From Nissolia schottii (taxonomy: Eukaryota > Streptophyta > Magnoliopsida > Fabales > Fabaceae): a DNA stretch of 64,000 bases. Position 1 is the stretch's first letter, and every line of letters begins with the position of its first letter. The notes beneath the pieces were generated by a model. The model worked only from the letters and a program-made list of their open reading frames with translations. It did not search any database and had not been told where the DNA came from. A program made the position numbers and the translations under genes. Shown one piece after another: positions 12,985-32,588 of this stretch. The stretch spans positions 269,743 to 333,742 of the forward strand of contig QANU01112598.1 in assembly GCA_003254905.1 (NCBI GenBank). Direction: 5' to 3'.

Positions 12985-13865
12985 GCTTCTATTATGGCCT
13001 TGGAGTTACTTTCCACAATAAGGGATCTAATGCTTGTATCTTAAGCTAGTTGTAATCCTACAACAACCCCCTAGAGTTCTACTTTGTAGGCATTGCAAAA
13101 ACCAAGAAGTAGATTGAAACCAACAATTCATTTGCTACCAATCACAAATGAGGCCATCATAACTATTGAGACTAAGGTTTCCCTTCGAGACACCATTCAT
13201 ATTGAGCTTGAAACATCCAAGAAGAGGGAAATTCTAGCCAATAAAAGAGAGAGACCTGGTATTAGAATGCTCAGTTCCTTTTAACTATTGCCTTATCTAG
13301 AATTCGAATATTCATGTTCTCATTAGGATTGTACACCAAAGAATTTAGTATCAACTTATTTTAATCAATAACTATAAATAAGTTATTGATTTATGTTATA
13401 GAGCAACTTGTTGGGCCAAGGACACTTTTGAGGCCCTCCAACGAGTTAAGGTTTAATGGGTCAGGAATGTCCCCATAGTTTGCTCTTCCCAAGAAAAGCG
13501 TCCTCGACAAGAGGCCTAACTTAAGAGTGGAGAAAGCTTGACCATTGAAGGAGCCTTCTTACCCCATGCACAAAAACTAGGGCCCAAAATCCTATGGTAG
13601 ACAAGGACATGACCTAATTGTGAACCCTATAAATATCCCCTACCACTTTGTTTAGGTATGACACTAATTCTTTTACCCAAAAAGTAGTGTCAACCACCTT
13701 AACTAACTTGGGCATTGGAGTCCCTATAGGTTGGCCCCTGCTGCTAAGACCGTCGTCTCGAGGAGGATTTCTACTTCAATTCTCACTTGTCGTAAACACC
13801 TAGTAGTGCTATTTCGATAAAATTTATTTTGTGGTAGATATATAAATTATAGATTAAACTAACAT
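12985..13865. repeat. Unclassified repeat-like DNA with LTR-promoter look
   Basis: At 13,400-13,830 the sequence has C-rich, TATA-containing text (CCCTATAAATATCCCC near 13,625) like the promoter part of plant LTRs. No partner LTR or coding region was found. The 63-codon open frame at 13,093-13,284 shows no domain and is not called. Confidence 0.3.
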
Positions 13866-15190
13866 TTGTGACGACCCCAAAAAATCGTATCGACACGCAA
13901 GGGACTAATTTCCTCTCTCAACGTGCTAAGCATGAAAAATCGTGTTGTTTATAAACAATTTACATGAAAACCTTTAATAAAACTAAACCTTCGTTAATTA
14001 AACCAAATACTTGTCTTTTGAGAACCTTACATCAAATCCATGATCAAAATAAGCATCGAAATCATAATTATAAAATACGCAACAACCTGCTTCCATTTCA
14101 CTAAAACACTCTATTGAATGACATAAAATAAACATAACTAAAATGTAACTAACTAGACTAACTCCATTGCAAAGCGAAGCTCACAAATTGAACGTTGACT
14201 ACTAGAGGAGAATAACTGTAACCAAGCTTGAGTCATCATCTCAGTGAACAAGTTCACAACCACATAGGACAATTCATAGACATAGCACAAACAATCTGAT
14301 ACATAATATATAATAACATTAAAACATACTTGTAATAATACTAGATAGTAAATAATATCGTTAAGTGGTAACTTATCTATTTGAGTCCCTAGATCCTGGT
14401 AGATGATCTGATTCTAACTACAATGGTACCAAGAATCAATGTAGCATGTTGTTGACTTACAGTTCTATCATAGATATAGTTTCCTCAAAAACATTCTTAA
14501 AACATAATAACTGATAATTGAGCTGAAATATCTTATCCTAGGGTTCCATGCAACATTCACATACATCATGATCAACTTATGTAATTAACGCAATGGTTCC
14601 ATGCCTTTCTAAAATAGCTTTCACGATTTTTAAAATATTTTCGTAAATGTTTTCCATAAATAAAGGAACATAACTATTTGATCATAGTTCTACATCATAC
14701 ATAAAACATATTTTACAAATAATACAAATGAAAAACATGTGTTGTGATTAAATGTCACTCATCTAGAGTCGATGAAGACCTTACGTCACTATTAACGAGC
14801 TCTAAAGGAACTCTAATGACACTGCTAACTGACATAGGAATCAAAAGGATAGGCTAAATCAATAAAACAACATAACTGGAGGTGAAACAATGCAACTGAG
14901 CACTGATCGTCAATTTTACAATGCCTTGATAGTACTGTAGCATGGACGCCGCTAAATTCTGTATTGGCCCCAACACCATAGCATCCTAGAAGCATTATAA
15001 TGCTAGTAGGCACAACACCATGGTGCCTTGGTAGCGCCATTGCATTGGCGCCACAACCAGCAACCCTAAAATAATGACGAAAAAGAAAAAAGAGAGGATT
15101 AACAAACTTACCACTCATGAAGAACACTGAACGATCATCTTTGAGCTTCCACACTCCCCAAAGACTCAACTTAAACTTTGCAAGAGTCCA
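13866..15190 (-). repeat. Dispersed LTR-like repeat, copy B
   Basis: It starts GTGACGACCCCAAAAAATCG, followed by CGCAAGGGACTAATT at 13,896, parallel to copies A and C. Shared inner landmarks are CACATAGGACAATTCATAG near 14,260 and TGACTTACAGTTCTATC near 14,455. A minus-strand open frame at 14,825-15,193 lies inside and has no recognisable domain. Confidence 0.5.
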
Positions 15191-17280
15191 CACCAGGAGG
15201 GACCCTCACTTGCACTTGTAAAAATAATAAAAATACTTATTTTTCAATGCAAGTTAAGACTCATGAGATGTGATGTTCTAGTAACTTAATTAATTGTTTT
15301 ATATATGTATACACTTCAAGTTATTCATTATATTGAATTTTTGTTAAGTTTAGGACAATTTGCAATTGATATTTCAGTTCTAGAGCTCATTCATTCGAAT
15401 GACAACAAGTGTCATTCGAATGAATGCTAAAAAATTCATACTCAAGACAAATTAAGTTGAGTCATTCGAATGACTTGACAAAATTATTGATTTTTGGTTT
15501 TTCAGCTCAGGTAATTCGACTGACCCCCTAAGTCATTCGAATGACTCGTGTCCAAGGGCTTTTTAAACACCCGAGAAGCTCATTTTTGTTGAGCTTTCTC
15601 TCTCTAACCCCATTTTCTCCAGAAAAACCAAAACCCTAACACCAAATCCTCCCCAAACCTTCCATATCACTCCAAATCACTTCAAATCCTTCACTCCACC
15701 TTTACGTTCGTCATCATTCTTCCTTGTTGTCTCCCTCTAGAACCTCCATTTGAGCTTTCTTGGAGATTTTGGAGGTGATCCTAGGACTACTTGAAAATCC
15801 TTTTCTCTTGGGTATCAAGGGTAATTTCTTAACTTAAATCTCTTATTGTTATTGTGATTGGGTTGGGTACTTGATTATTCAAGCCTATGAATTGATTCCT
15901 TGAAACCCTTGGTTGAGATTTTGTGAATATTAGTGATTTGGGCTAAATTGATCCTAACTCATGACCTTATTGTCTTATCTATAGTGTTAGGAGGCTCTGA
16001 CAATTTTTCCCAAGTTCCAGCCAATTCATAGATCAATTTCTCTCCTCCTTGAGGCTTGTGTTGTGAGTAGATAGTTGTAATTGTAGTTTATTTTTCTATA
16101 TTAATACATATGTGTATCTATGTGGATTGAAAATGTTTTTTTTGAAAGTATTATGAGAATTAAATTGGTTCTTTGAGAAATTAAAGGAATGGTTTGTTGA
16201 GGCCTGTAGACATTTTGGGAAGAAACATGAACTATATGTTTTTGAAAGAGAACTCTTTTAGGAACTAACACGTGGGACAAGACCTATTAGTAATTATTGC
16301 ATGAAAATCATTTACCGCATATTGTTTTACATTGACAACATTTTGTTTATTTTGGAAACAAATGCAGAAAAGAAAGTTTGGATTGGTTTTAGTTTATAAA
16401 TATGTTATGTCTGAAATGGTTGAATTGGGTTATGGAAAAACATGAGTGAGAAAATGGAAGTTTTTATTTTGTTGTATTGGATAAATGATATGGGTGAAGT
16501 CTCGTCAAGATCTGTAGCCAACGACAGTAGGTGTTGGACTTGGTGCACCATGACATATGCCCTCGCTAGTAAGGGACAGATCAAACTAGCTCAGTACGTA
16601 GGCCACGTTCCGGTTATACGCCCTCGCTAATAAGGGACAGATCATACTAGCCCGAAACATTGAAATCAATGTCTTTGGTTTGTTAAGTGTATATTAGAGT
16701 AACGGGTCTAACACGTTGTTGATATTGTATTATATCCTGACATGATAGAATTCCTTAAATATGTGGTTTATGGAAAGTTTATGTTGAACCAAAAAGGGAT
16801 ATTTTCTATTTGATACATATATTATAAAGCATAACTTTATTTTAGTTGTCCCTCATGTGCTTCAGTTACATCTATCTATCACTGAGTTTTCAAACTTACT
16901 CTTCGTTGTTTAATCTTTTTCAGATACAGATATAGGACCGAGTTCTGCTCCTTCCGTCAGAGATATTCTTTTCTAGTGAGCCCAAATGATTTGGGCAATA
17001 CTTTTTCGGTATATTATTTCTGTTTACAAGTGTTCCAATAAGACTACAGGCAGGATCTGACCGATTCTCGCTTCCGTGACTTTGAGTATTTGAATATTGT
17101 TGTAAAAGAAGTATTTGAATATTGTGTCGATGACTTTTAGCGCTATGACACCCTCCTAATGCCACGACACTATTGTTTAGGTTCAAAAGTCAACCTTTTG
17201 AACTAGGAGGGCTTACTATGGGGTTACTTTATACACTATGTTCTATACATTAAGATCACTAAACATATGGGTCATCACAA
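15190..17280 (+). repeat. LTR-like region with clustered TCATTCGAATGA palindromes
   Basis: The 12-base perfect palindrome TCATTCGAATGA occurs at 15391-15402, 15412-15423, 15462-15473 and 15533-15544, with a variant at 15512-15523. A leader-like CT-rich segment with AAAACCCTAACACC follows (15,590-15,720). Near 16,880-16,925 the text CTATCACTGAG...TTTTTCAG resembles the 3' part of chromovirus-type LTRs, and a similar block occurs near 20,090. No coding capacity is seen. Confidence 0.4.
16555..16660 (+). repeat. Tandem pair, about 61-bp period
   Basis: ATATGCCCTCGCTAGTAAGG at 16555 is repeated as ATACGCCCTCGCTAATAAGG at 16616, each followed by GACAGATCA.ACTAGC. It lies inside the LTR-like region and resembles the short internal duplications common in LTRs. 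Confidence 0.7.
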
Positions 17281-17499
17281 TATTTGACCTAAATCAAACG
17301 AAATTTGTGAGCGTAACATGGAATCCATGCCAATTTTGGCTTTTGTCTAGTTTATACTCTAATGATGCCACTGTGTCCCCTTTTTCTAAGTACCTTAGGA
17401 AGAGTCATTATAGAAAAGGAAGAAAAAAAAAGAGGGGTGCTGCAGTGACACAGAAAAGAGCAGTGTTGCCTACGCGTTGTAGCGGCACGACGAGTCCAA

Positions 17500-17552
17500 G
17501 TCCCACATCGCTTGTGGAGACTTGGGAATGAGGTTTGCTCCTCCTATAAATA
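17500..17552 (+). promoter_or_regulatory. snRNA-type promoter signature: USE plus TATA
   Basis: GTCCCACATCG at 17500-17510 matches the plant upstream sequence element (RTCCCACATCG) of snRNA genes exactly. TATAAATA follows at 17545-17552, leaving 34 bp between them, which is the spacing described for Pol II snRNA genes; Pol III types are about 10 bp shorter. A transcript would start near 17,575. The sequence there does not look like U1, U2, U4, U5, U3 or 7SL RNA. It may instead be the promoter of a repeat that carries this motif. Confidence 0.5.
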
Positions 17553-17814
17553 GAGGCCTTGGTAGAGCTTTAATTGCTAATTTTCCTCAAAGCTCATGAG
17601 GTTCTACCCAATGTTGGGACTTCTGGCTCAAGTATTATTTTGTAGAGAAGTAGTGCCTCTACCTAGCTAGGAAGCTGATGCTATGCTGCTCGAAGCTAGT
17701 GCAATGTTCCTTAGTCGTTGTCCTTTCCAGGTGAATGGAGGTCCCGATGCATCGATGATGTGCCGCATTAGCAGTCCTTTAATCGAGTCAATGTTGATTT
17801 ATTATTTGTAATTA

Positions 17815-17935
17815 TGTGTTGATTGATTGATTTATTTAATTAGTCATTTATTATTTACTTATTTATTCATTTATTTAATTTATTTGTTTATTAATTAATT
17901 AGTTTAGTTAATTATTTATTTAATATATGCTCAAT
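17815..17935. repeat. TTTA/ATTT-rich low-complexity tract
   Basis: Imperfect repeats of TTTATT, ATTTA and TTAATTAG run for about 120 bases. Simple sequence with no other content. Confidence 0.75.
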
Positions 17936-18149
17936 GTTGCTTGTATGTGTAGGCTTAGGTAGAGACCTACATACTTACTTATGACATGTTAGAATTATGT
18001 TAGGCTTTCCATAATTGGTAATAACATAGGTTATACAGATATAAAAATAAATTCACTATACAGGAACCATGGTTAGATCACCAAGATAATTAATAACATA
18101 ATTAATGCACCATGTGAGTCTTAGAATAACAACCTTAGAATTTTTTAAT

Positions 18150-19480
18150 TAACTTATATCAATTGTATAGGATCAGTACCCCGACACGAGTCCAACATAC
18201 TCGGTAAGTCTTGCCCTTGGATTTTACGTATCCACAGACTCAATTATCAAACATAGTTCCGACAGTTGAAAGGTAGTCTAGCAACAGTAACCATTATAAA
18301 TACGTCAGCGTAGTTGACAGTCCAAAATAATTAGTCAGTATAACAATAACTATCAGTGAATCCCAACAATTAGTCCTACATAGTAACACCCTTGTTTTAA
18401 GGTGATGGATGTTAACTCAGCCGGTATCCAGTAGACCATTAGTGGTCAGCCAGCAGTCCATAGCCAACCTTAATAAGGTAGTTAGTCAACACAGTAGTAC
18501 TTACCAGTACTGCATCAGTTAGACAGTACATAGGTAGCATATAATCAAGCATAGATTCTGTGAACCTGAGATAATTGTAGGACAGTTAACCTGTAAAGCC
18601 ACGTCTGTCAGTAGTTAACCAGAATAAGGTAACTAGCATAACAGTTCCCGCCTTATCCAACACAATAATACCTGCCTTAGCCTTAATAATTAGTCAGTAC
18701 AGAAGTAACAACTAGCCAATTATAGTTGTAGGGTAGTTAAGCAGCCAAGCCATGTCAGTTACATAGTAGTTAGTCAATGCATCGTCCCAATTTAGCTAAT
18801 AATCATGAGGAAGTAGTAACTGAATAGTTAGACAGTGTAATCATAATATAGTACTAAACTTGCATAGGCTTAGCCGTAAATTAGAGGTCAGACTAGCCAA
18901 TCTCCGTAGTTAGTAAAGCTAGATCAACCAGCCAGTAACGATAATTTAGAGTCATAGTAGGAACCATCAATCAGTATAGTCATCCTAAAGTAGCCAATCA
19001 CCATAAGATCATAGTCAGTGTAGCCATAACAGATAACAGTGGAGATTAGATTAGCCAGTCCTAGTGCAGGTAGTTAAACTAGTATAAGATGCCAGACTTG
19101 TTAGCCAGTATAACCAGCCAAGGTATCCAGCCCAAATCAATCGATACAATCAGTTAGAGTAACCAGCAGCCATCCGTCAGCGTCACCCGGTCAGCGATAG
19201 GTGACGCAAGTCTCAGTCTTCAGTCTTGTTAGACGATTCAGCTATAGTAATTCAGATAAGTAAGTACTTAGTAACATAACTATACCTAAAACTTAATATA
19301 ATTAGTGACCCTAGCATGACACAGACGTTAGGATAACAAACACAGTGACCTAGATAAACTCAGGTAGCCCAAAGCACGTAATAGATCAAGTAACCCATAT
19401 AACTAGTAACTTAGACAGAATAGAGGATACCCTTATTAGTGGTAGGTTAGGATCATGTCAGATAGATAGGACTCAAATAG
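18150..19480. repeat. Degenerate short-motif block rich in CAGT, TAGT and AGCC
   Basis: For about 1.3 kb the sequence is an irregular mixture of TAGTCAGTA, TAGCCAGT, AGTTAG and CCAGTA words. It has very few long A or T runs, unlike the surrounding DNA, and frequent TAG/TAA stops. Direct repeats with the pattern GAGTC.A.C.TACTC.GT.AGTC lie near its left edge (about 18,185-18,245) and just beyond its right edge (about 19,590-19,690). No reading frame of 60 codons exists between 17,531 and 22,800 on either strand. Confidence 0.55.
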
Positions 19481-19559
19481 TTGCTCAGGTGGTTGTTCGT
19501 GTGTAGTGTGTTATATGATTGTGACCTAGTGCAAACCAGACGACAAATTTTCCTAATAC

Positions 19560-20470
19560 ACCATAAGACCCTAAATTTATTTTATTTGTTGGCATGAGTC
19601 TAGCGTACTCAGTGAGTCTCAGATATGGGTTAAACGTACCCACAATTTCTGAGTGTACCTTATGGATTCAACATACCCAATACCGCAAGGATGCATCTTG
19701 GCGAAGCAAGGTTGGACTCGTTCCTCCTTGATCGAGGTTGAGACTTTTTTCTCTTGGCCCCTCAGTTGGAGGTGGATAGATTCAGTATCAGTGGCCTACA
19801 TGACTTCTCAGTTCAATTATCAGTGATCCGCGTGATACTGTCGTCTAGCTAGGCAGGTTGTACACATACATTGTAAGACCTCACATATTCAACTCAGAAA
19901 ACTCAACATTGATATTATTAGCTACAACGCATGCCCTAGTGTTTGTATAGTTATTTGATTATAGTGTTTCCATTTTTGTATGCTTCCAAACTGTATATGC
20001 CATTCTATATGTATATATGTTTCATTCAGATATTGTTTTATTATTAAACATGCTTTGTATGTATTAAGTGAGTGGTACAAAGGTACCTATCACTGAGCGA
20101 TGAACTCACCCATCATCTATTTGTTTCAGACATTTGAGGACTGTGGAGTTGATCTTTTAGTGTAGTGGTAGTACCAGTCTTTGAGTCAATGATGATGCTC
20201 CACTTCGTAGGGGAGAATCAATGTGTTTGTTTGTAGTTGCTCCAGTAAATCATAGGTAGGTTCTTCGAGCATTATGTTTAGTTCATTTTCAGTTATGCAT
20301 GTACAGGCATCTTTCCAAATTTCAGTTGTAATAAAAAGCAGTTTAAAATACAATTATTACAGTTGTGTTATTTGCATGAACAATAATTTCAATCTTGCTT
20401 TCACATAAACAGTGTCCCTACATGCAATCACTTTTGAGTTTGGGACGAGACAACCACCACAACAATTTAT
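19560..20470 (+). repeat. LTR-like segment
   Basis: CTATCACTGAG...CTCACCCATCATC...TGTTTCAG at 20,088-20,130, followed downstream by GGGACGAGACAACCACCACA near 20,440, has the order seen at the 3' part of plant chromovirus LTRs. It parallels the block near 16,880. No coding region. Confidence 0.4.
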
Positions 20471-21990
20471 AAGGTCAATCAGGTCCAATTCACATTCAAT
20501 TATTTACGACATATTTGATTTAGCACTGCACTTTGTCAAAGTTATGTCAAACTAATATTTGATCAAAGAAATTCTTTGTAAAGAATGTCTTGAATATCAA
20601 GGACAACTATTGTTTTGGCTACATCACAGCAAAAGCTTTGTAAGAATTTTTTTAAAATGATCAACTTAAAATATTGTTTACCTCGTTTCTTTTTTCCTTC
20701 CTATAATCTAAGAATATACTACAAGAATTTTATTTTAATACACTAACGTAAAATTTTTTATACTATTATAACCTAAAAGTACACAAATTTTATAATAGCT
20801 ATCTTAAAAGTGACACAATGCAAGGTCATTTATATTTTATATAACTATAATATGAACCTGTGCCATGTATGAAAATTGTACAATTTGAATATAAAATATA
20901 TTAATGTATAAAAGAAATATATATCTTAGATATAAATTTTAATTGTATTGTTAAATCAACAAATTAAAAAATTGCAAAAAAAAATTGATATATTGTAGTT
21001 TATTATAGCAGTACAATTTTTAGAAATATATTTAAATAATAATTAATTATAATGCATAATTAGAAATGATAATAGAAACAAAGGATAATCCATTGTTTCC
21101 TACACCATGAATGGACTTGATAAACTTGAATATAATTTAGTATGGTACGTTTCAGATTGAATACATTAATTTAATACGATAATTTAATATTAAATTTATA
21201 CTTTAAATAATAAAAACAATTAAAAAATAAATTAAAAAATGAAAAGTAAATATTTTTCAGAATACATATAATTGCTAAAATTTAAAATGGGAGAACTTAG
21301 AGCATGTTCTATTTATGATAATAACTCAATTTTAGTATATAAATATGATGATTAGTTGATAGTATAAACATTTTATAAAAAAAAAATTAATATCCTAATT
21401 ATTATTCAATTGAACTTGAATAATAAAGTGAACACCAACTTAAAGTTGATTAAGGTAGTGATGAATCTTAATTTTTTATCTGGTGATTTCGAAATTAAAT
21501 TATGAAAGACAAAGAAAAGACCTCTTGACATCAATAATTCAATTGAGATAGAAAAAATATAAGTCAAACTAAATAATTATTTATATCTATATTTTCTAGA
21601 TCTGTAGGTCATTTAAAAAAAATCATACAACTACAAGTTACATTCATTTTTCTGCCTCCAATTGCGTTTATGGCACTTGGCCGTACAAGCGGCAAGAAGT
21701 TTTTTGGGCAAAGTGGTTTGCTTTTCTTCTTTTGTTGATCATTACATCACATCAACTCACTCATCACATTCCCGTCATCCTCCTCACTCCTCTCACTCAC
21801 TCATCTTTCCCAACGAGGCCACATCGAACAATCCGAGCTAGCTAAGTCCCTGAAAGAATCATTAAAATTCGCAACAACAAAAAGGCTTCCCTTTTTCTTT
21901 TTTTTGTTTTCCATTCACTAACCTCCAATTCCAATAAAAAAATTTCCTCCTTTTTTTTTCTCTTCCTTTCTCTGCTGCAATTTCTCAAAT
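20470..21990. other. AT-rich intergenic DNA and upstream region of the GDH-like gene
   Basis: Strongly AT-rich to about 21,640, then a CT-rich stretch (TCACTCACTCATC at about 21,720-21,810) leading toward the transcribed leader of the next gene. No gene or clear transposon is seen. Confidence 0.45.
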
Positions 21991-22032
21991 ACCCTTCATG
22001 CCCCATGATCTCACTTCAAGGATAACAGAAAG

Positions 22033-22287
22033 ATGCTCATACGACACAGCTTCCACTCTTCAAGTTCTTCATTTTCGGCCAAATTATCAAGGTAATTGAC
22101 TTCACCCTTGAAATTCAAGTTCTGGGTCTTTCTACAAATTCAATTATGACAAAAAAAAAACTTTTTTTTATATGCTCATAATACACAGCTTCCACTATTC
22201 AAGTCCTTCATTTTCGCCCAAATTCTCAGGGTATTTGAGTTCAGCGTTAAAATTCAAGTTCTGGGTATGTCCACAAATTCAATTATA
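22033..22287 (+). repeat. Tandem duplication over the 5' leader and splice donor of the GDH-like gene
   Basis: About 115 bases starting ATGCTCATA at 22033 are repeated from 22172, an offset of 139. Shared landmarks are ACACAGCTTCCACT, TTCATTTTCG, AAATTCAAGTTCTGGGT and ACAAATTCAATTAT. The first copy has a likely donor (TCAAG|GTAATT at 22092) and the second an alternative (CAGG|GTATTT at 22231). Confidence 0.8.
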
Positions 22288-22858
22288 ATTTGAGGGTAAT
22301 TGACAAGAAAAAAAAGGTTCTTTTTTTTCTTTGTTCATCAGTTGTTGAGTTTTTGTGGGCTCTGGCTTTTGTGTGTTGCTGAAGATTCTGCGGTTTACTC
22401 TGTACTTTTTGGGTGTAGCTGATTGTCAATTCAAATGGGTATTCACTAAATCTTGGGATTGAGGGAAGTTGTGAGGGATATTGCTCAATTTTAATGTTGG
22501 CTTTGTGCTCTGGAGATGAAATTTGTGTTGTTGGGTTCTGTTTGTTATGGTTTTGAAGAACTGGTGCCTGGCATAGTCAATGCCACTGTTTTGATTTCTA
22601 AATATGGTGCTAGCTGTTAGTTTTATGCCTTGCGTGTTAAGAGTTAGTTCAACTTAGTTAAGCCAAGCAATATTATGAAGCTGAATTGTCTAAAATCTTT
22701 GCTGATTATCATGCATACAAGTTTTGATTGTTCCATTAACTGTGTACAATAGGTAAATTGGTGATTTGGTTTATTTGTCTTGACAGAGAGCAAAGTGTTT
22801 TAGATTTGTCGAGATGCTGTCATGCTGAATGTAGCTGCTGCCAACGAGTGGAGTAGGG

Positions 22859-31508
<8,650 letters not shown>

Positions 31509-32588
31509 AAAAGTCAATCATGCATGTTTGTATTACTATGGTGGGAAATCTGCATACACTTAATTAGTTGCAAGCTAAGGATCAATGCTGATACTACAGT
31601 GTCAATGTCATGACTTCAAAGTATTATTATTAAGATATATTTGCTTGTAAAATATGTAATATAAGAGTTTTAGACGTTAGAAAAAGGGGATAAGATTTAG
31701 AGGACAAATTGGTGTAGGCAAGATGTGAGAAAAACCTCGATGTAGTTTTAGTTGTACAACATTAAAGGGTATCTGGAAAAATTGTCCTCGATTTATTTAT
31801 AACCAGCCTGGTGCCTGTTCCAAACTTGTGAAACATTTGGATGTTGAGATTAGAAATAAAAGGTTATTATTGACTATGCTTGTTTAAAATTCTTCCCTCC
31901 TGACTTAGATGGTCTTATCTATTGTTGAAATTGAAAGCGATCAATAATGTTAATATTTTTAAATGAGTAATCTTCAAGTATAATTAAAAAGGTTCTTTTC
32001 CTTCTTAGATGATGCATAAATATCACTCGTATTTTAACTTGTAGAATACATAGACTTGAGGGTATTGTAAAACGGCGCTTCGATGAGTGGTAATTGACTT
32101 TAAACAAGATAGCCAAGAGATATCAAGTAGAAACGAGAAACATTATAAAATTCCTTGTAAAGATGTGAAAATTGAAATGCCCTTGAAGTATAAAAATAAC
32201 TCATAAAAGGGGTTGGAATTTTGAAACTCCTTTATTTTGGTATTAGGACAAAGAATTTAATTGTAAATCAATTTTAATCCTCTTAAAAAAAATACATCAC
32301 TCAAAATACCTCATTCAACCACCACCGAAGTTGGTTAGTTTAAAAGTTGCTTATCGATTAGTACTGCTTTCATACAATTCAAGTATGACGACTACAAGCA
32401 AAAATGATTTCTTTTATATCAAATGGTGCTTCGAGTGAAAGACAATAATGTCACACATCAAACACTTCTGCTCAATACTCATTTTCCTTAATATCATAGA
32501 ACCAAATCCTCCTCTTAGATGGAAGAAACTCCTCAAAGTCAACAGGGCAAACTGTAAAACCCCTGCCTGATAATGCTGCATGTGCAAT
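31509..32588. other. 3' UTRs of two convergent genes
   Basis: The stop of the GDH-like gene (+) and the stop of the RWD gene (-) are 1,080 bases apart. An AATAAA at about 31,855 could serve the + strand gene. Nothing else is recognisable; the 65-codon minus-strand frame at 31,919-32,116 has no domain. Confidence 0.55.

Noticed and set aside
14825..15193. 122-codon minus-strand frame
   Set aside because: It sits inside LTR-like copy B, no family resemblance is visible, and neighbouring copies of the repeat do not keep it.
17575..17800. U1, U2, U4, U5, U3, 7SL or telomerase RNA downstream of the USE/TATA
   Set aside because: The expected 5' ends and the telomere template were looked for and not found; only the promoter signature is reported.
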